Positions 6,489-13,889 of a stretch of 14,352 bases of DNA are shown here, piece after piece; positions within the stretch are counted from its first letter, which is position 1, and each line of letters starts with the position of its first letter. The position numbers and the translations under genes are program-made. The notes under the pieces are model-generated. The model was not told the DNA's origin. It was given only the letters and a program-made list of their open reading frames with translations, and did no database searches. The DNA is from Actinomycetes bacterium. Lineage in GTDB: Bacteria > Planctomycetota > Phycisphaerae > JAACET01. The DNA is taken from assembly GCA_030631725.1 (NCBI GenBank), contig DAOVKO010000025.1, positions 1-14,352 on the forward strand. Reading direction: 5' to 3'.

Positions 6489-8258
6489 TCATCCTTTTTT
6501 CGCCAGGGGCAGGGCCATCCAGACAGTAGTGCCCTGACCGGGGCGACTGCGGAGCCAGAGGCGTCCTTGGTTCGCCTCGATAAAGGCCTTGGCCCTGGTG
6601 AGCCCCAGTCCACGACCGCGGCCTGCTGGGGCGAAAGAGAAAAAGGGCACAAAGGCATTTCGAGCCACCGCGGCATCCATTCCTATACCGCTATCGGCTA
6701 CCTCGAGGGTGACCTTTTCTTGCAGTTCGTCTACACGGCAGCGAACGCAGATGGTTCCCGGCTTCTCTGCCAGAGCAGCCAAGGCGTTTTTGAGCACCTC
6801 CAGCAGGGATTGTTCGAACATTTCGGAGTCGATAAGTGCGGCCGGCAAATGGCTGGGCAGCTCGCAAGTTACCTCCGAATCGCTGGCCTGGGCCTTTCCA
6901 GCCAGGGCGGCACAGAGTTTGCGGATTATCGGCTCCAGTTGGGTGGGTTTTTGGGAAGGTGTTGGTGGCTGGACCGCCCCCAACAGTTCCGACGCGATGT
7001 CAGCGGCCTGGCGGGCTTGGCTGCCAATCAGCTCCAATGCTTCCTTCTTTTGGGGATCAGTTTCCTGCTTGGCCAGGATTTGGCAGCGTCCGGCGATGAC
7101 GGCCAGGGGGTTGTTCAATTCGTGAGCAGCCCCAACAGCCACTTGGGCTAACTCGGCATCCAAGGCTTTTCGGTCGAGTTTGTGGGCAGCCTGACGGGCG
7201 ATCTCTGCAAAGCGATGGGAAAGCCCTTCGGCATCTGCCAATTGAGCACTTTGTTGAGCCAACTCGTCCTTGAGCTGGGCGTGAAGCCTGGTGGTGTTAG
7301 CGACCACGCGAGCAAGAGCCTGGATAGACCGCTGGGGTTCAGCGGGCTCATCAAGTGCCAGGGCTTGAGCGGCATCATCGAGCTCTTGGGGAATGTTCCG
7401 GCTCAGCTCGGCCAAGCAGTCAGAAGTGAGGCCAATCTGGTCGGCTAATTCAGCTGCAGTGACGGGCAGGTCCAGATTGCCGGATTCGCCGAGAGACAAC
7501 TCGTGAGCGAGGGTGTCGGCAAAGATTACCAGAGGCAGGTAAGACTGCTCGGGCAACATTTGGCAGGGGTGGTGGTGCAGCCAGATGGTTTTGGCCAAGC
7601 TGGAAGGCAGGTGGAGGTTGCGGGCGAGGCGTCGGCCCAGAGTGGTGTGGTCGAAGTGGAAGACCCGGCGTTCGGCGTCGAGCAGATCCTCACCGCCTGT
7701 GCGAGCCAACTGCCAAGTGCGGCTTAGACTCTTGGGCATGGCTGTTGAAAGGAGGAGCTTGGCGAGGTCATGGAGCAGGCCGGCGGTGTAGGCCAATTCC
7801 GTCTCGGCTGACTGGCCTGTCTTTGGCTCCAGAGGTCCTGCTGTGTGGGCGGCGAGTCGCTGGGCGGCGGCTCGGCTAATCAGGGCCACAGCCAGGCTGT
7901 GACGCCAGAGCCCAGGGCGATCGAGCGAGCTGGTTGCCTGGTCGGCTTGGATGTCTATGCCGGCCACGGCGGTTCTCAGCACGGCCGAGAGGATTTGGGC
8001 AGGGGGGAGGATCTGCCAGGCCTCGACGAGGGTCAGGGGTTTCTCCGGGCCGGTGGCAGCGGCCGAAAGGACCGCAGCAGTGAGGATCGGATCGTACCTG
8101 ACGATGGTCTTGAGGTCTTCGCTGGGGCTGAGATCTTCGGCCAGAAGCTCCAAAACCAAGCGGGCCACGGAACTGACGGTGGACAGTGGGCCCAGGGCGT
8201 CGAGAAAACTATCCAGCCGAGAGTCGAGGCTGGCAATGTCATCCTGGTCGGAGGCCAT
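6489..8258 (-). CDS. HDOD-domain histidine kinase, soluble
   Basis: This is a 589-residue cytosolic sensor kinase, as no membrane segment is visible. The N-terminal HDOD/HD-like domain is at about 20-260. It keeps His120 (LWRHSLA), His163-Asp164 (GLLHDLAK), His228-230 (LHHHP) and Asp248, so a metal site could survive. A helical linker (about 305-370) leads to the dimerisation domain with phospho-His379 in AAHELNNPLA. The ATPase lobe has the N box (LLEVLKNAL, Asn491), G1 (ADSGIGMD, 521-528), the F box (FVPFF) and G2 (GRGRGLGL, 546-553). It therefore looks catalytically complete and probably phosphorylates the receiver proteins encoded on either side. The ATG at 8258 follows the HTH-receiver gene by 31 bases, with a GAGAGA ribosome site. 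What the HDOD domain senses is unknown. Confidence 0.93.
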   Translation of the reverse strand: MASDQDDIASLDSRLDSFLDALGPLSTVSSVARLVLELLAEDLSPSEDLKTIVRYDPILTAAVLSAAATGPEKPLTLVEAWQILPPAQILSAVLRTAVAGIDIQADQATSSLDRPGLWRHSLAVALISRAAAQRLAAHTAGPLEPKTGQSAETELAYTAGLLHDLAKLLLSTAMPKSLSRTWQLARTGGEDLLDAERRVFHFDHTTLGRRLARNLHLPSSLAKTIWLHHHPCQMLPEQSYLPLVIFADTLAHELSLGESGNLDLPVTAAELADQIGLTSDCLAELSRNIPQELDDAAQALALDEPAEPQRSIQALARVVANTTRLHAQLKDELAQQSAQLADAEGLSHRFAEIARQAAHKLDRKALDAELAQVAVGAAHELNNPLAVIAGRCQILAKQETDPQKKEALELIGSQARQAADIASELLGAVQPPTPSQKPTQLEPIIRKLCAALAGKAQASDSEVTCELPSHLPAALIDSEMFEQSLLEVLKNALAALAEKPGTICVRCRVDELQEKVTLEVADSGIGMDAAVARNAFVPFFSFAPAGRGRGLGLTRAKAFIEANQGRLWLRSRPGQGTTVWMALPLAKKG

Positions 8259-8289
8259 CTTCTCTCTCTAAGAAGAGCTGGGCCGGCAA

Positions 8290-8856
8290 CTACATGCCCA
8301 GCAGGACGCATATGCGGTCAAGCAGACGGTCAACGTCGAAGGGCTTCTGGAGGAAGTCATCGGCACCATCGGCGAAGAGCTGGTTGACCTGCTTCTTGTC
8401 GATCACGCCGGAAACGATAATGATCTTAGTATCAGCCAGGTCGGGATTATCACGAATAGCCTCGCAAACTACGTTGCCATTGATGTCCGGCAGGAGGTAG
8501 TCGAGAACGAGGACATCGGGACGAAACTTCTGGGTGAGCAGGCCAGCCTTATAACCGGAGTCGGTAGATTTGGTTTCGAATCGTCCGTCGCGGGTGAGTA
8601 CATCGGTGAGAAGGTCGACGATTTCGGGGTCGTCTTCGACGATGAGGACCTTGCGTTTGACCGAGCCGAGCTGGTCGAGAGGAATGTTGTTCTTCTTCAT
8701 GAACTTGATAAGGCTATCGCGGGGGATGCGGCGAAACTTTGAGCCGGGGACCAGGAAACCTTTGAGTTGGCCCCTGTCGAAACAACGAATGATGGTCTGC
8801 TGAGAGATCCCACAAATCTCAGCCGCCTCACCGGTAGAGTAAGCCTTTTTGGCCAT
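8290..8856 (-). CDS. HTH (MerR/excisionase-like) - receiver response regulator
   Basis: This 188-residue protein fuses a DNA-binding helix-turn-helix to a receiver domain, in the reverse of the usual order. Residues 5-55 form an excisionase/BldC-type winged HTH (STGEAAEICGISQQTIIRCF, then a basic wing, GSKFRRIPRDSL). The receiver (about 68-188) has the acidic pair Asp75/Asp76, phosphoacceptor Asp119 (VLVLDYLLPD), Ser149 and Lys171 (FLQKPFD), so it looks fully functional. I chose the ATG at 8856 because AGGAGG lies 6 bases upstream. The open frame to 8898 has no such site. It is the first gene of the operon, behind a strong promoter, with the HDOD kinase 31 bases downstream as its likely phosphodonor. 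It could regulate its own operon. Targets are unknown. Confidence 0.93.
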   Translation of the reverse strand: MAKKAYSTGEAAEICGISQQTIIRCFDRGQLKGFLVPGSKFRRIPRDSLIKFMKKNNIPLDQLGSVKRKVLIVEDDPEIVDLLTDVLTRDGRFETKSTDSGYKAGLLTQKFRPDVLVLDYLLPDINGNVVCEAIRDNPDLADTKIIIVSGVIDKKQVNQLFADGADDFLQKPFDVDRLLDRICVLLGM

Positions 8857-8925
8857 GTCCTGCCTCCTGGATAGATGGGCAAAGGGCACAACTGCCAAGT
8901 CGCCCAGTATCGCCAGACTGCTTAT

Positions 8926-8953
8926 ATTATACAGATTTACCGATGTTGGTCAA
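8926..8953 (-). promoter_or_regulatory. Sigma-70 type promoter of the signalling operon
   Basis: On the minus strand TTGACC (8953-8948) and TATAAT (8931-8926) are 16 bases apart, 11 of 12 consensus positions. Transcription should start near 8919, giving a leader of about 63 nt to the ATG at 8856. Confidence 0.85.
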
Positions 8954-9050
8954 GAATAGGATGGTGGTTGGGTGCATAAAGATCTTGGGGGAAATCACGG
9001 GGTAAGGAAAGGCACAACGCATAGCGTCCTTCGGAAGTAAGAAAAGAAGA

Positions 9051-9069
9051 CCCCCGGTGAAACCGGTGG
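9051..9069. repeat. REP-like short imperfect palindrome
   Basis: CCCCCGGT (9051-9058), loop GAA, and ACCGGTGG (9062-9069) pair with one mismatch. The preceding GAAGA and following CTAAATACT give the layout of repetitive extragenic palindromes. Whether it is a repeat family cannot be told from one copy. Confidence 0.3.
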
Positions 9070-9099
9070 CTAAATACTAAAGAAACGACCAGAGCGCAA

Positions 9100-9141
9100 A
9101 AGTGGAGTTTTGCACGAACAAGTCCGTGCAAAACTCCACTT
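9100..9141 (-). terminator. Perfect 17-bp inverted repeat, probable terminator of the PEP-CTERM pair
   Basis: The arms 9100-9116 and 9125-9141 are perfectly complementary over 17 bases, with an 8-base loop. Read on the minus strand the stem ends in CCACTTTTG, giving a short T-run, and lies 38 bases after the stop of the gene at 9179. It is longer than most intrinsic terminators, so a small mobile palindrome is an alternative. Confidence 0.6.
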
Positions 9142-9178
9142 GCTAATCAATCAAGCTAACGTCAGCCTGCAAACCGGC

Positions 9179-9853
9179 TTAGCGACGACGACGGATCAAG
9201 CCAACCAGAGCACCACCGAGCAGAACCAGCATAGTGGCCGGCTCGGGGATCAGGATTTCCTCCTGATACGGTATCATGGCGTCGCCAACGAGTTCGACAT
9301 ACAGCAACACCGGCACCGGCGCACTAGCGTGCACCAAGACCACCTGCATGAAGTCCTTACTCGCGGCCTGGGCCGCCGGCTTCAGGGCCGCTGAGTCGCC
9401 CGCGTCGGCCATGCCGTAAGTGCCCTCGCCCTCTTGGGCCTCGTAGGTCATCTTTATAAGATTCAACCCTGCCGGATCCAAAGTGTCGTTGGTTTCGACA
9501 AAGCCGTCGCCCGTATACATAGGGATATAATCAGCCTCCGGGATCAGAAAGTGGGTGTCATACTGATCCCAGTCCGAATCCCAGACCATACCCGTTAGGT
9601 CATCCACCGTCGGCGTCATGTAGGTTCCCTGGGCTACGTTGGCCCAGACCTGATGCACATTACCGGTAATCGTGACGTCGGTAAAGGTTACTACCACGGT
9701 GTCGTCGCCGGTGGCCGTCGCGGTAACGGTATAGCTCGACAGCCCCGTAGCCGGAGACCCGTTGTCGGTGACGCTAAGGATGAAAGCTGCCTGAGCTCCC
9801 ATGGCCATCAGGCCGATAACCAACATTACCATTACAATCTTTTTCATCTTCAT
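9179..9853 (-). CDS. Small secreted PEP-CTERM protein
   Basis: This 224-residue exported protein starts at the ATG at 9853. AAGGAG is 9 bases upstream and the signal peptide begins at once (MKMKKIVMVMLVIGLMAMGA, cut near AQA). A GTG at 9898 would place 15 hydrophilic residues before the signal and overlap the tandem palindromes, so I reject it. The mature part is rich in Thr, Val and Asp, with short beta-like segments. It holds no domain I know. The C-terminus is a textbook PEP-CTERM: PEP at 203-205, a hydrophobic segment MLVLLGGALVGLI, then RRRR. It follows the dockerin-PEP-CTERM gene by 76 bases on the same strand and is probably in its transcript. The protein should be anchored or released at the cell surface by an exosortase encoded elsewhere. 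Confidence 0.85.
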   Translation of the reverse strand: MKMKKIVMVMLVIGLMAMGAQAAFILSVTDNGSPATGLSSYTVTATATGDDTVVVTFTDVTITGNVHQVWANVAQGTYMTPTVDDLTGMVWDSDWDQYDTHFLIPEADYIPMYTGDGFVETNDTLDPAGLNLIKMTYEAQEGEGTYGMADAGDSAALKPAAQAASKDFMQVVLVHASAPVPVLLYVELVGDAMIPYQEEILIPEPATMLVLLGGALVGLIRRRR

Positions 9854-9889
9854 CTCTTTCGTCTCCTTCTTGCTAGAACTACCCAAATC

Positions 9890-9924
9890 TCTCTCCACGT
9901 TGGAGTATTCTCTCCACGTTGGAG
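9890..9924 (-). repeat. Tandem 16-bp hyphenated palindromes between PEP-CTERM genes
   Basis: TCTCTCCACGTTGGAG occurs at 9890-9905 and again, identical, at 9909-9924, separated by three bases (period 19). Each copy contains CTCCA-CGT-TGGAG, a 5-bp dyad with a 3-base centre. In RNA each copy could form a small hairpin, or the two copies could pair with each other. It sits within the 76 bases between two same-strand genes, so it may act as an operator or an RNA-level element for the downstream gene. Confidence 0.7.
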
Positions 9925-9929
9925 CAACA

Positions 9930-10910
9930 TTACTTACTTAACTTCCGCTTGCAAATAACAGCGGCCAAGCCCAACACCAGCAGACCTATCGTGGCCGGCT
10001 CGGGAGCCGACACGGGTTCAGCGGGTGGTTCGGGCGGCACGCCGTACTGCCAATTCAAGGCTATCGCGGTGAGGTCCACGTTGTTGACTAGGCCATCGAT
10101 GTGGCCGTTGAAGTTGGCACCGGCCCAACCGTAAGGCGTGGACACCCCCAGCCAGTTCAAAGCCAACGCGGTCAGATCCACATTGTCGACATCCCCGTCC
10201 AGGTCGGCGTCGCCATAATAGGTGCTCTTGATCGTCTCAACCCAGTAGGTCAGATCGGCAGCGTCGAGGACCGTGCTGCTGTCGACATCGAATTTCGGAT
10301 CGACACTGGCGGCGGCAATAGCGGCCGTGAGCAGGTCAATGTCGAGGGCATCCAAGAATGTATCCGCATTGAAGTCACCGAGGGCCGCAACATAATTATA
10401 AAGCGGCGATGTGCCGGAGGCGGAGTATTCGGGCAGCGGTTCGAGGCCGGTTTCAAGGCCGTAGACCTGCCACGAACCGTCCAGGCCGTCCTTGACGGTT
10501 ACGCGGGCTACCTTGTGTGTGCCCGAGCCGGAACTTGCTCCACCTAGGGGCGCCCAGGCGATGTCGAGAAACATGGTGTTGAAAGTCCAGCCGCGCATCG
10601 GACTGGTTTCGACGATATCTATCGCCGCCCCAATGTCATCATCGTATGCTACAGGGCAGGTGACGTAGGTGTCGTAACCCGTGCCCGGACTACCGCTCTG
10701 GTAGAAGTCATTGCCGGCAGGTACATCGGCCACGATGTACATCTCAACCAGGGCGATGTTGCTGTCGACGGTCATGTTCAGGTCGTAGCAATTATACAAG
10801 TTACTAGGACCGATGCCGGTGGCGATCTCGACCCAATCGAAGGATACACCAGCAGGGGCTGCCGCGGCTAAGAAACCAATCACAAGGAAGCACGTCAGAT
10901 ATCTACTCAT
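9930..10910 (-). CDS. Secreted protein with dockerin-like repeats and PEP-CTERM anchor
   Basis: This 326-residue exported protein has a signal peptide cut near APA (about residue 20). An N-terminal domain of unknown fold (about 22-170) has a Cys40-Tyr-Asp-Leu-Asn stretch and many acidic residues. The next part, about 178-288, has calcium-loop repeats of dockerin type I style: GDFNADTFLDALD, FDVDSSTVLDAADL, GDADLDGDVDNVDL and NFNGHIDGLVNNVDL. Each is followed by a helix, and the last two share ALNW. Dockerins bind cohesins or stabilise surface proteins with calcium. In planctomycetes many PEP-CTERM proteins carry them without cellulosomes. A Pro/Glu linker precedes PEP at 303-305, a hydrophobic segment and KRKLSK. 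The ATG at 10910 has AAGGAG 9 bases upstream. It is the first gene behind the promoter at 11081-11109. Confidence 0.88.
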   Translation of the reverse strand: MSRYLTCFLVIGFLAAAAPAGVSFDWVEIATGIGPSNLYNCYDLNMTVDSNIALVEMYIVADVPAGNDFYQSGSPGTGYDTYVTCPVAYDDDIGAAIDIVETSPMRGWTFNTMFLDIAWAPLGGASSGSGTHKVARVTVKDGLDGSWQVYGLETGLEPLPEYSASGTSPLYNYVAALGDFNADTFLDALDIDLLTAAIAAASVDPKFDVDSSTVLDAADLTYWVETIKSTYYGDADLDGDVDNVDLTALALNWLGVSTPYGWAGANFNGHIDGLVNNVDLTAIALNWQYGVPPEPPAEPVSAPEPATIGLLVLGLAAVICKRKLSK

Positions 10911-11052
10911 CTCTCACAACTCCTTTCCTTATCCCTCTTGTCCCAAACTCGCATTCCCTCAAAGACGAGGCTACCGAGCCCGCCTTTCACTTGATTGGTA
11001 AGGAAAACCATCTGAAGGATACGTGCGGCCGTTTGGCCACCCTTGCCTGATA

Positions 11053-11072
11053 GGCTCTCCTCTCCTTCCAAT
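11053..11072 (-). promoter_or_regulatory. Purine-rich element at the start of the PEP-CTERM leader
   Basis: On the minus strand, ATTGGAAGGAGAGGAGAGCC occupies the first 20 or so transcribed bases, well away from the real ribosome site near 10920. It shares ATTGGA...GAGAGCC with the leader element at 763-777. A standalone AGGAG far from the start codon could bind ribosomes, a regulator, or a small RNA. Confidence 0.4.
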
Positions 11073-11080
11073 CTTGATGA

Positions 11081-11109
11081 ATTATACAACGTTCTGAGAG
11101 TTTGTTCAA
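11081..11109 (-). promoter_or_regulatory. Sigma-70 type promoter of the dockerin/PEP-CTERM gene pair
   Basis: On the minus strand TTGAAC (11109-11104) and TATAAT (11086-11081) are 17 bases apart. The start should be near 11074, leaving a leader of about 163 nt before the ATG at 10910. Like the PEP-CTERM gene at 873, it pairs a strong promoter with a long leader. Confidence 0.85.
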
Positions 11110-11659
11110 GGAAAATCTGGGAAAATTCAAAAAAAACTTTTCCTCGAGGGTCAAAACCCCCGCCCCGGCGGTAGGGGGGGGCGAGCCGGGCGAGTCCAAC
11201 AATCACCTAAGTGGCGATTTTGGGGCGAGTTAGGGCAATCTAGGCCAGGGTGGTCTTATAAGAATCTGTAGCTTGTCCTGGGGGTCAGGGCCAAGATTTT
11301 CGAGCAGATCGACTGTTTTCCGGGGTTAAAAGCGGGATATTTTATCGCCATGTGGAGCAGAGCCGGGGGATCTTCGGGGGCAGGGGCCTTTCTGCAGGAG
11401 CGCCTAAATAGCAGAAAATTGGGGCGGAGGCGGTGAGGTGTAGACAAGCCATTGAGGCAGTGGAGATCGTCGATGTTCGCAATCCCAGGCGCGATTCGTT
11501 TCGAGGCGCAGGCAGAGAGGTGGGGCGGGTTTTGGACTTGACTAGAGTCCTGAGGCAGGTGAGAATAATTTCGATGCTCCCGTCGGTCGAGGGCAACAAT
11601 CTATTTGGGAAAACCTTGGGCGAAGGACGGCCCTTTCTATTCTTTGTGAGTAATTTGAT
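11110..11659. other. Divergent intergenic region, no gene supported
   Basis: About 550 bases between the minus-strand PEP-CTERM promoter and the radical SAM gene. A GC-rich inverted repeat (CCCCC at 11157-11161, G-run at 11174-11181) followed by TTTT on the minus strand (11156-11153) looks like a terminator, but no minus-strand gene precedes it. A frame at 11433-11714 (+) lacks a ribosome site and overlaps the radical SAM start. TTGACT at 11538-11543 with AATAAT at 11564-11569 is a poor promoter pair (20-base gap). Confidence 0.45.
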
Positions 11660-13609
11660 ATGGAACTTCCCCGTCGGGCTCGTGGCGATGAGTTGCTCAG
11701 GCCGGGCGCACTGAGGGATATTCGTCTGCGTCTGCGGACGATGGCGGCCAAACATGACTTGAGCACGGTGATCGCCTGCGCGTTCGATGGTCGTACGCGA
11801 ATGCTTCCGTTTATCTATGCCGACACTCGGATGTCGCCAGCTGGTGTACGGGCGATCGGATCGGCCATGGTCGATGCGGGCTTCAAGAAGACGCGGATCG
11901 TGCTGCAGCAGTGGAACAGTAGATTTCGCCCGTCGCAGATGCGGCTGGACGGAAAAATGCCCGACATCTTCATGGTTTCAAGCATGCACATCCACTCGGC
12001 CCGGTGCCGGGATCTAATCCGAGACGCCTGGAGGATTGATCCGGCTCATCGGCCTCTGATGATTGCCGGCGGGCCGAAAGTCATTTATGAGCCCTGGAGC
12101 GTCTTCGGCATCGACCCGGCTGACCCGTGGGGTGTGGACGTGGCCGTCACCGGTGAGGAATACGTTCTTCTTAGTCTGCTTGAAGTATTGATCTCCACTC
12201 GTGTGGGCAACGAATCCATGCGAACGACCTTCCTGCGGGCGCGGGATAGTGGAGCACTCGATGGGGTCCCCGGCCTGGTCTACTCCCTGGGCAGCCGCGA
12301 TGGCGTGGCGGAGGAGTTAGTCGACACAGGCATCCAGCGTCTTGTCGGGGACCTGGATGAGTTGCCAGACCCGGTCTTAGGGTATCAGCTTTTCGAGCCG
12401 CCCAGCGGCCGTGCCACACTGGGCTCCCACGCACTTCCCGCGGAACTGGTTCACAGGTGCAGCCCAGTCGGGGCGCTAGTTCTGACGTTGGGCTGCAAGT
12501 TTGCCTGCCCCTATTGTCCGATTCCAGCCTATAACCAACGGCAATACCGTACAAAGAGCGGTGAGCGGATCAGCGAAGAGATTGAGCGACTATACCGGCA
12601 GTACCGTATTCTCTTTTACTTCGGGGCAGATGATAACTTCTTTAACGATCAAGCTCGAACACTCGATATCGCCGAGGCCTTGGCGCGAAAGGTGGACTCC
12701 GGCTCGAGGGCCCACTGTAAAATCCGCTGGGGTACGGAAGCGACAATCCACGACACATTAAAGATGAAGGACCATCTGTCTGTGATTCGGAAAGCAGGAC
12801 TCTTGGGGCTGTGGCTGGGTGTGGAAGACATGAGTGGTGCACTGATCAGCAAGGGCCAAAACGCCGATGAAACCGCCGAGGCGTTCAGTCTTCTGCGGGA
12901 AAACGGGATCTTCCCAATACCCATGATGATGCACCATGACTCGCAGCCGTTGTATACACGGAAGGATCAAAGCGGGCTGCTGAATCAGGTTAACTTGCTG
13001 CGGAAGACTGGGGCGGTCGCGATACAGGTCATGATGCTCACGCCCTCTCCCGGCTCGAAACTGTACGTGAACACCTATACTTCGGGGCAGGCCTACGAAA
13101 GCATAAACGGGGTTCCGGTCGAGCCGTACATTGTCGACGGGAATCATATTGTCGCGTCTTGGGCGGCAAAGCCCTGGCAAAAGCAGTTCAATTTGCTGCT
13201 GGCCTACCTTTGCTTCTACAATCCCTTGCGATTCCTGGCAGCACTTGTGCGTCCGAAGACCAAGATATTTCTGGCCGATGCTGAAACTGATCCATCCGCA
13301 ACGAGAGGTCAGGGCTGGTCTAGCCGAAGGAAGCTTCGTCGACGCATCTCGCGGAAGTTCAAGGCGCATCTGGCTGACGCCTTCGTGCAGGCATTTAGAA
13401 TGTGGGCGTTGACTCACACGATTCGTCGCACATTCGTCTGGAACTTGCGGCTGATGCGGGGGAAGATCAAACGCCATAGCCAGGTGCCTGCCAGTCAGAT
13501 CCCGATGCGAAGTGTTGACGGTGGGCGGGCAAGCCACGCCCTGCCGGGAACGCCAAAAAGCCAATCCAGGTCGCTCGAATCTAAGGACAGGGCACGGGTG
13601 GTGGCCTAG
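11660..13609 (+). CDS. B12-binding-type radical SAM protein
   Basis: This 649-residue protein has the layout of cobalamin-binding radical SAM enzymes. The N-terminal part (about 30-240) resembles a Rossmann-type B12-binding domain, with PDIFMVSSMHIHS, GGPKVIYEPW (137-146) and TGEEYVLLSLLEVL. The radical SAM core (about 270-500) has the [4Fe-4S] ligands Cys279, Cys283 and Cys286 in LGCKFACPYC. Later come FFYG-like FYFGADDNFF, GLWLGVED and MLTPSPGSKLY, which match the barrel strands of this superfamily. No DxHxxG cobalamin-His motif is visible, so cobalamin may bind base-off or not at all. The last 100 or so residues are very basic and may bind membrane or nucleic acid. Substrate is unknown; relatives include methyltransferases and cyclases. 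The ATG at 11660 has only a weak GTGAG site; Met28 is an alternative start. It has no visible operon partner. Confidence 0.9.
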   Translation: MELPRRARGDELLRPGALRDIRLRLRTMAAKHDLSTVIACAFDGRTRMLPFIYADTRMSPAGVRAIGSAMVDAGFKKTRIVLQQWNSRFRPSQMRLDGKMPDIFMVSSMHIHSARCRDLIRDAWRIDPAHRPLMIAGGPKVIYEPWSVFGIDPADPWGVDVAVTGEEYVLLSLLEVLISTRVGNESMRTTFLRARDSGALDGVPGLVYSLGSRDGVAEELVDTGIQRLVGDLDELPDPVLGYQLFEPPSGRATLGSHALPAELVHRCSPVGALVLTLGCKFACPYCPIPAYNQRQYRTKSGERISEEIERLYRQYRILFYFGADDNFFNDQARTLDIAEALARKVDSGSRAHCKIRWGTEATIHDTLKMKDHLSVIRKAGLLGLWLGVEDMSGALISKGQNADETAEAFSLLRENGIFPIPMMMHHDSQPLYTRKDQSGLLNQVNLLRKTGAVAIQVMMLTPSPGSKLYVNTYTSGQAYESINGVPVEPYIVDGNHIVASWAAKPWQKQFNLLLAYLCFYNPLRFLAALVRPKTKIFLADAETDPSATRGQGWSSRRKLRRRISRKFKAHLADAFVQAFRMWALTHTIRRTFVWNLRLMRGKIKRHSQVPASQIPMRSVDGGRASHALPGTPKSQSRSLESKDRARVVA

Positions 13610-13848
13610 TTTGGTGGCTCAAGTGGTCCGGCCGGCGATGGCTCCTGGGGGTGGATAAAGACCATCTAACAGCTGGCTGGGAGATCATTTGAGCACCTCG
13701 GAGCAGGCTTCGGGGATCAGGCTAGTTTCCAATAAACGTCCACGTGAGGTCAAGAAGGGTGTTTGTCGGCAAAGGGGTCTTGCTCCGCGTTGGCTTTTTC
13801 AAGGCAATAGAGGCACCGCCGTTCGTAGCTGACGGGGCGTTCGGTCAA
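13610..13848. other. Intergenic region between radical SAM gene and tRNA remnant
   Basis: I see no gene that I can support. A 32-residue minus-strand frame (13848-13750, TTG start directly abutting the tRNA remnant) has a CLYC motif and a protein-like composition. It has no ribosome site and is too short to judge. Confidence 0.4.
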
Positions 13849-13889
13849 TGGGCCCGGTAGGACTCGAACCTACCGATGCCCCTTGTAAA
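13849..13889 (-). pseudogene. 3' fragment of tRNA-Val(UAC), anticodon loop to discriminator base
   Basis: On the minus strand the sequence reads as a tRNA from base 32 on. It has anticodon loop TTTACAA (anticodon TAC), 3' anticodon stem GGGGC, and variable loop ATCG. Then come the T arm GTAGG-TTCGAGT-CCTAC (13873-13857), acceptor strand CGGGCCC (13856-13850) and discriminator A (13849). No CCA is encoded. The expected 5' parts (GCCCC stem strand, D arm, GGGCCCG acceptor) are absent. The sequence changes at 13890, exactly at the anticodon loop edge, and no GGGCCCG on the minus strand occurs further upstream in the window. It cannot fold into a tRNA. The most likely origin is the duplicated 3' end left by site-specific integration into an intact tRNA-Val gene. 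Confidence 0.75.

Noticed and set aside
6446..6676. 77-residue N-terminal extension of the receiver-GAF protein
   Set aside because: Most of it overlaps the 3' end of the kinase gene, and the sequence is Pro/Arg-rich with no receiver character.
8954..9100. Possible riboswitch (cyclic-di-GMP type) in the region with ACGCATAGC and GGCTAAA
   Set aside because: The order of conserved blocks does not match the known aptamer, and no plus-strand gene follows to be regulated.
11153..11181. GC-rich hairpin plus TTTT on the minus strand
   Set aside because: No minus-strand gene precedes it, so calling it a terminator is not justified; mentioned within the gap entry.
11433..11714. Plus-strand frame of 93 residues before the radical SAM gene
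   Set aside because: No ribosome site, Arg-rich unprotein-like sequence, and overlap with the radical SAM start in another frame.
13750..13848. 32-residue minus-strand frame with CLYC motif abutting the tRNA remnant
   Set aside because: TTG start, no ribosome site and no comparison possible; kept only as a remark.
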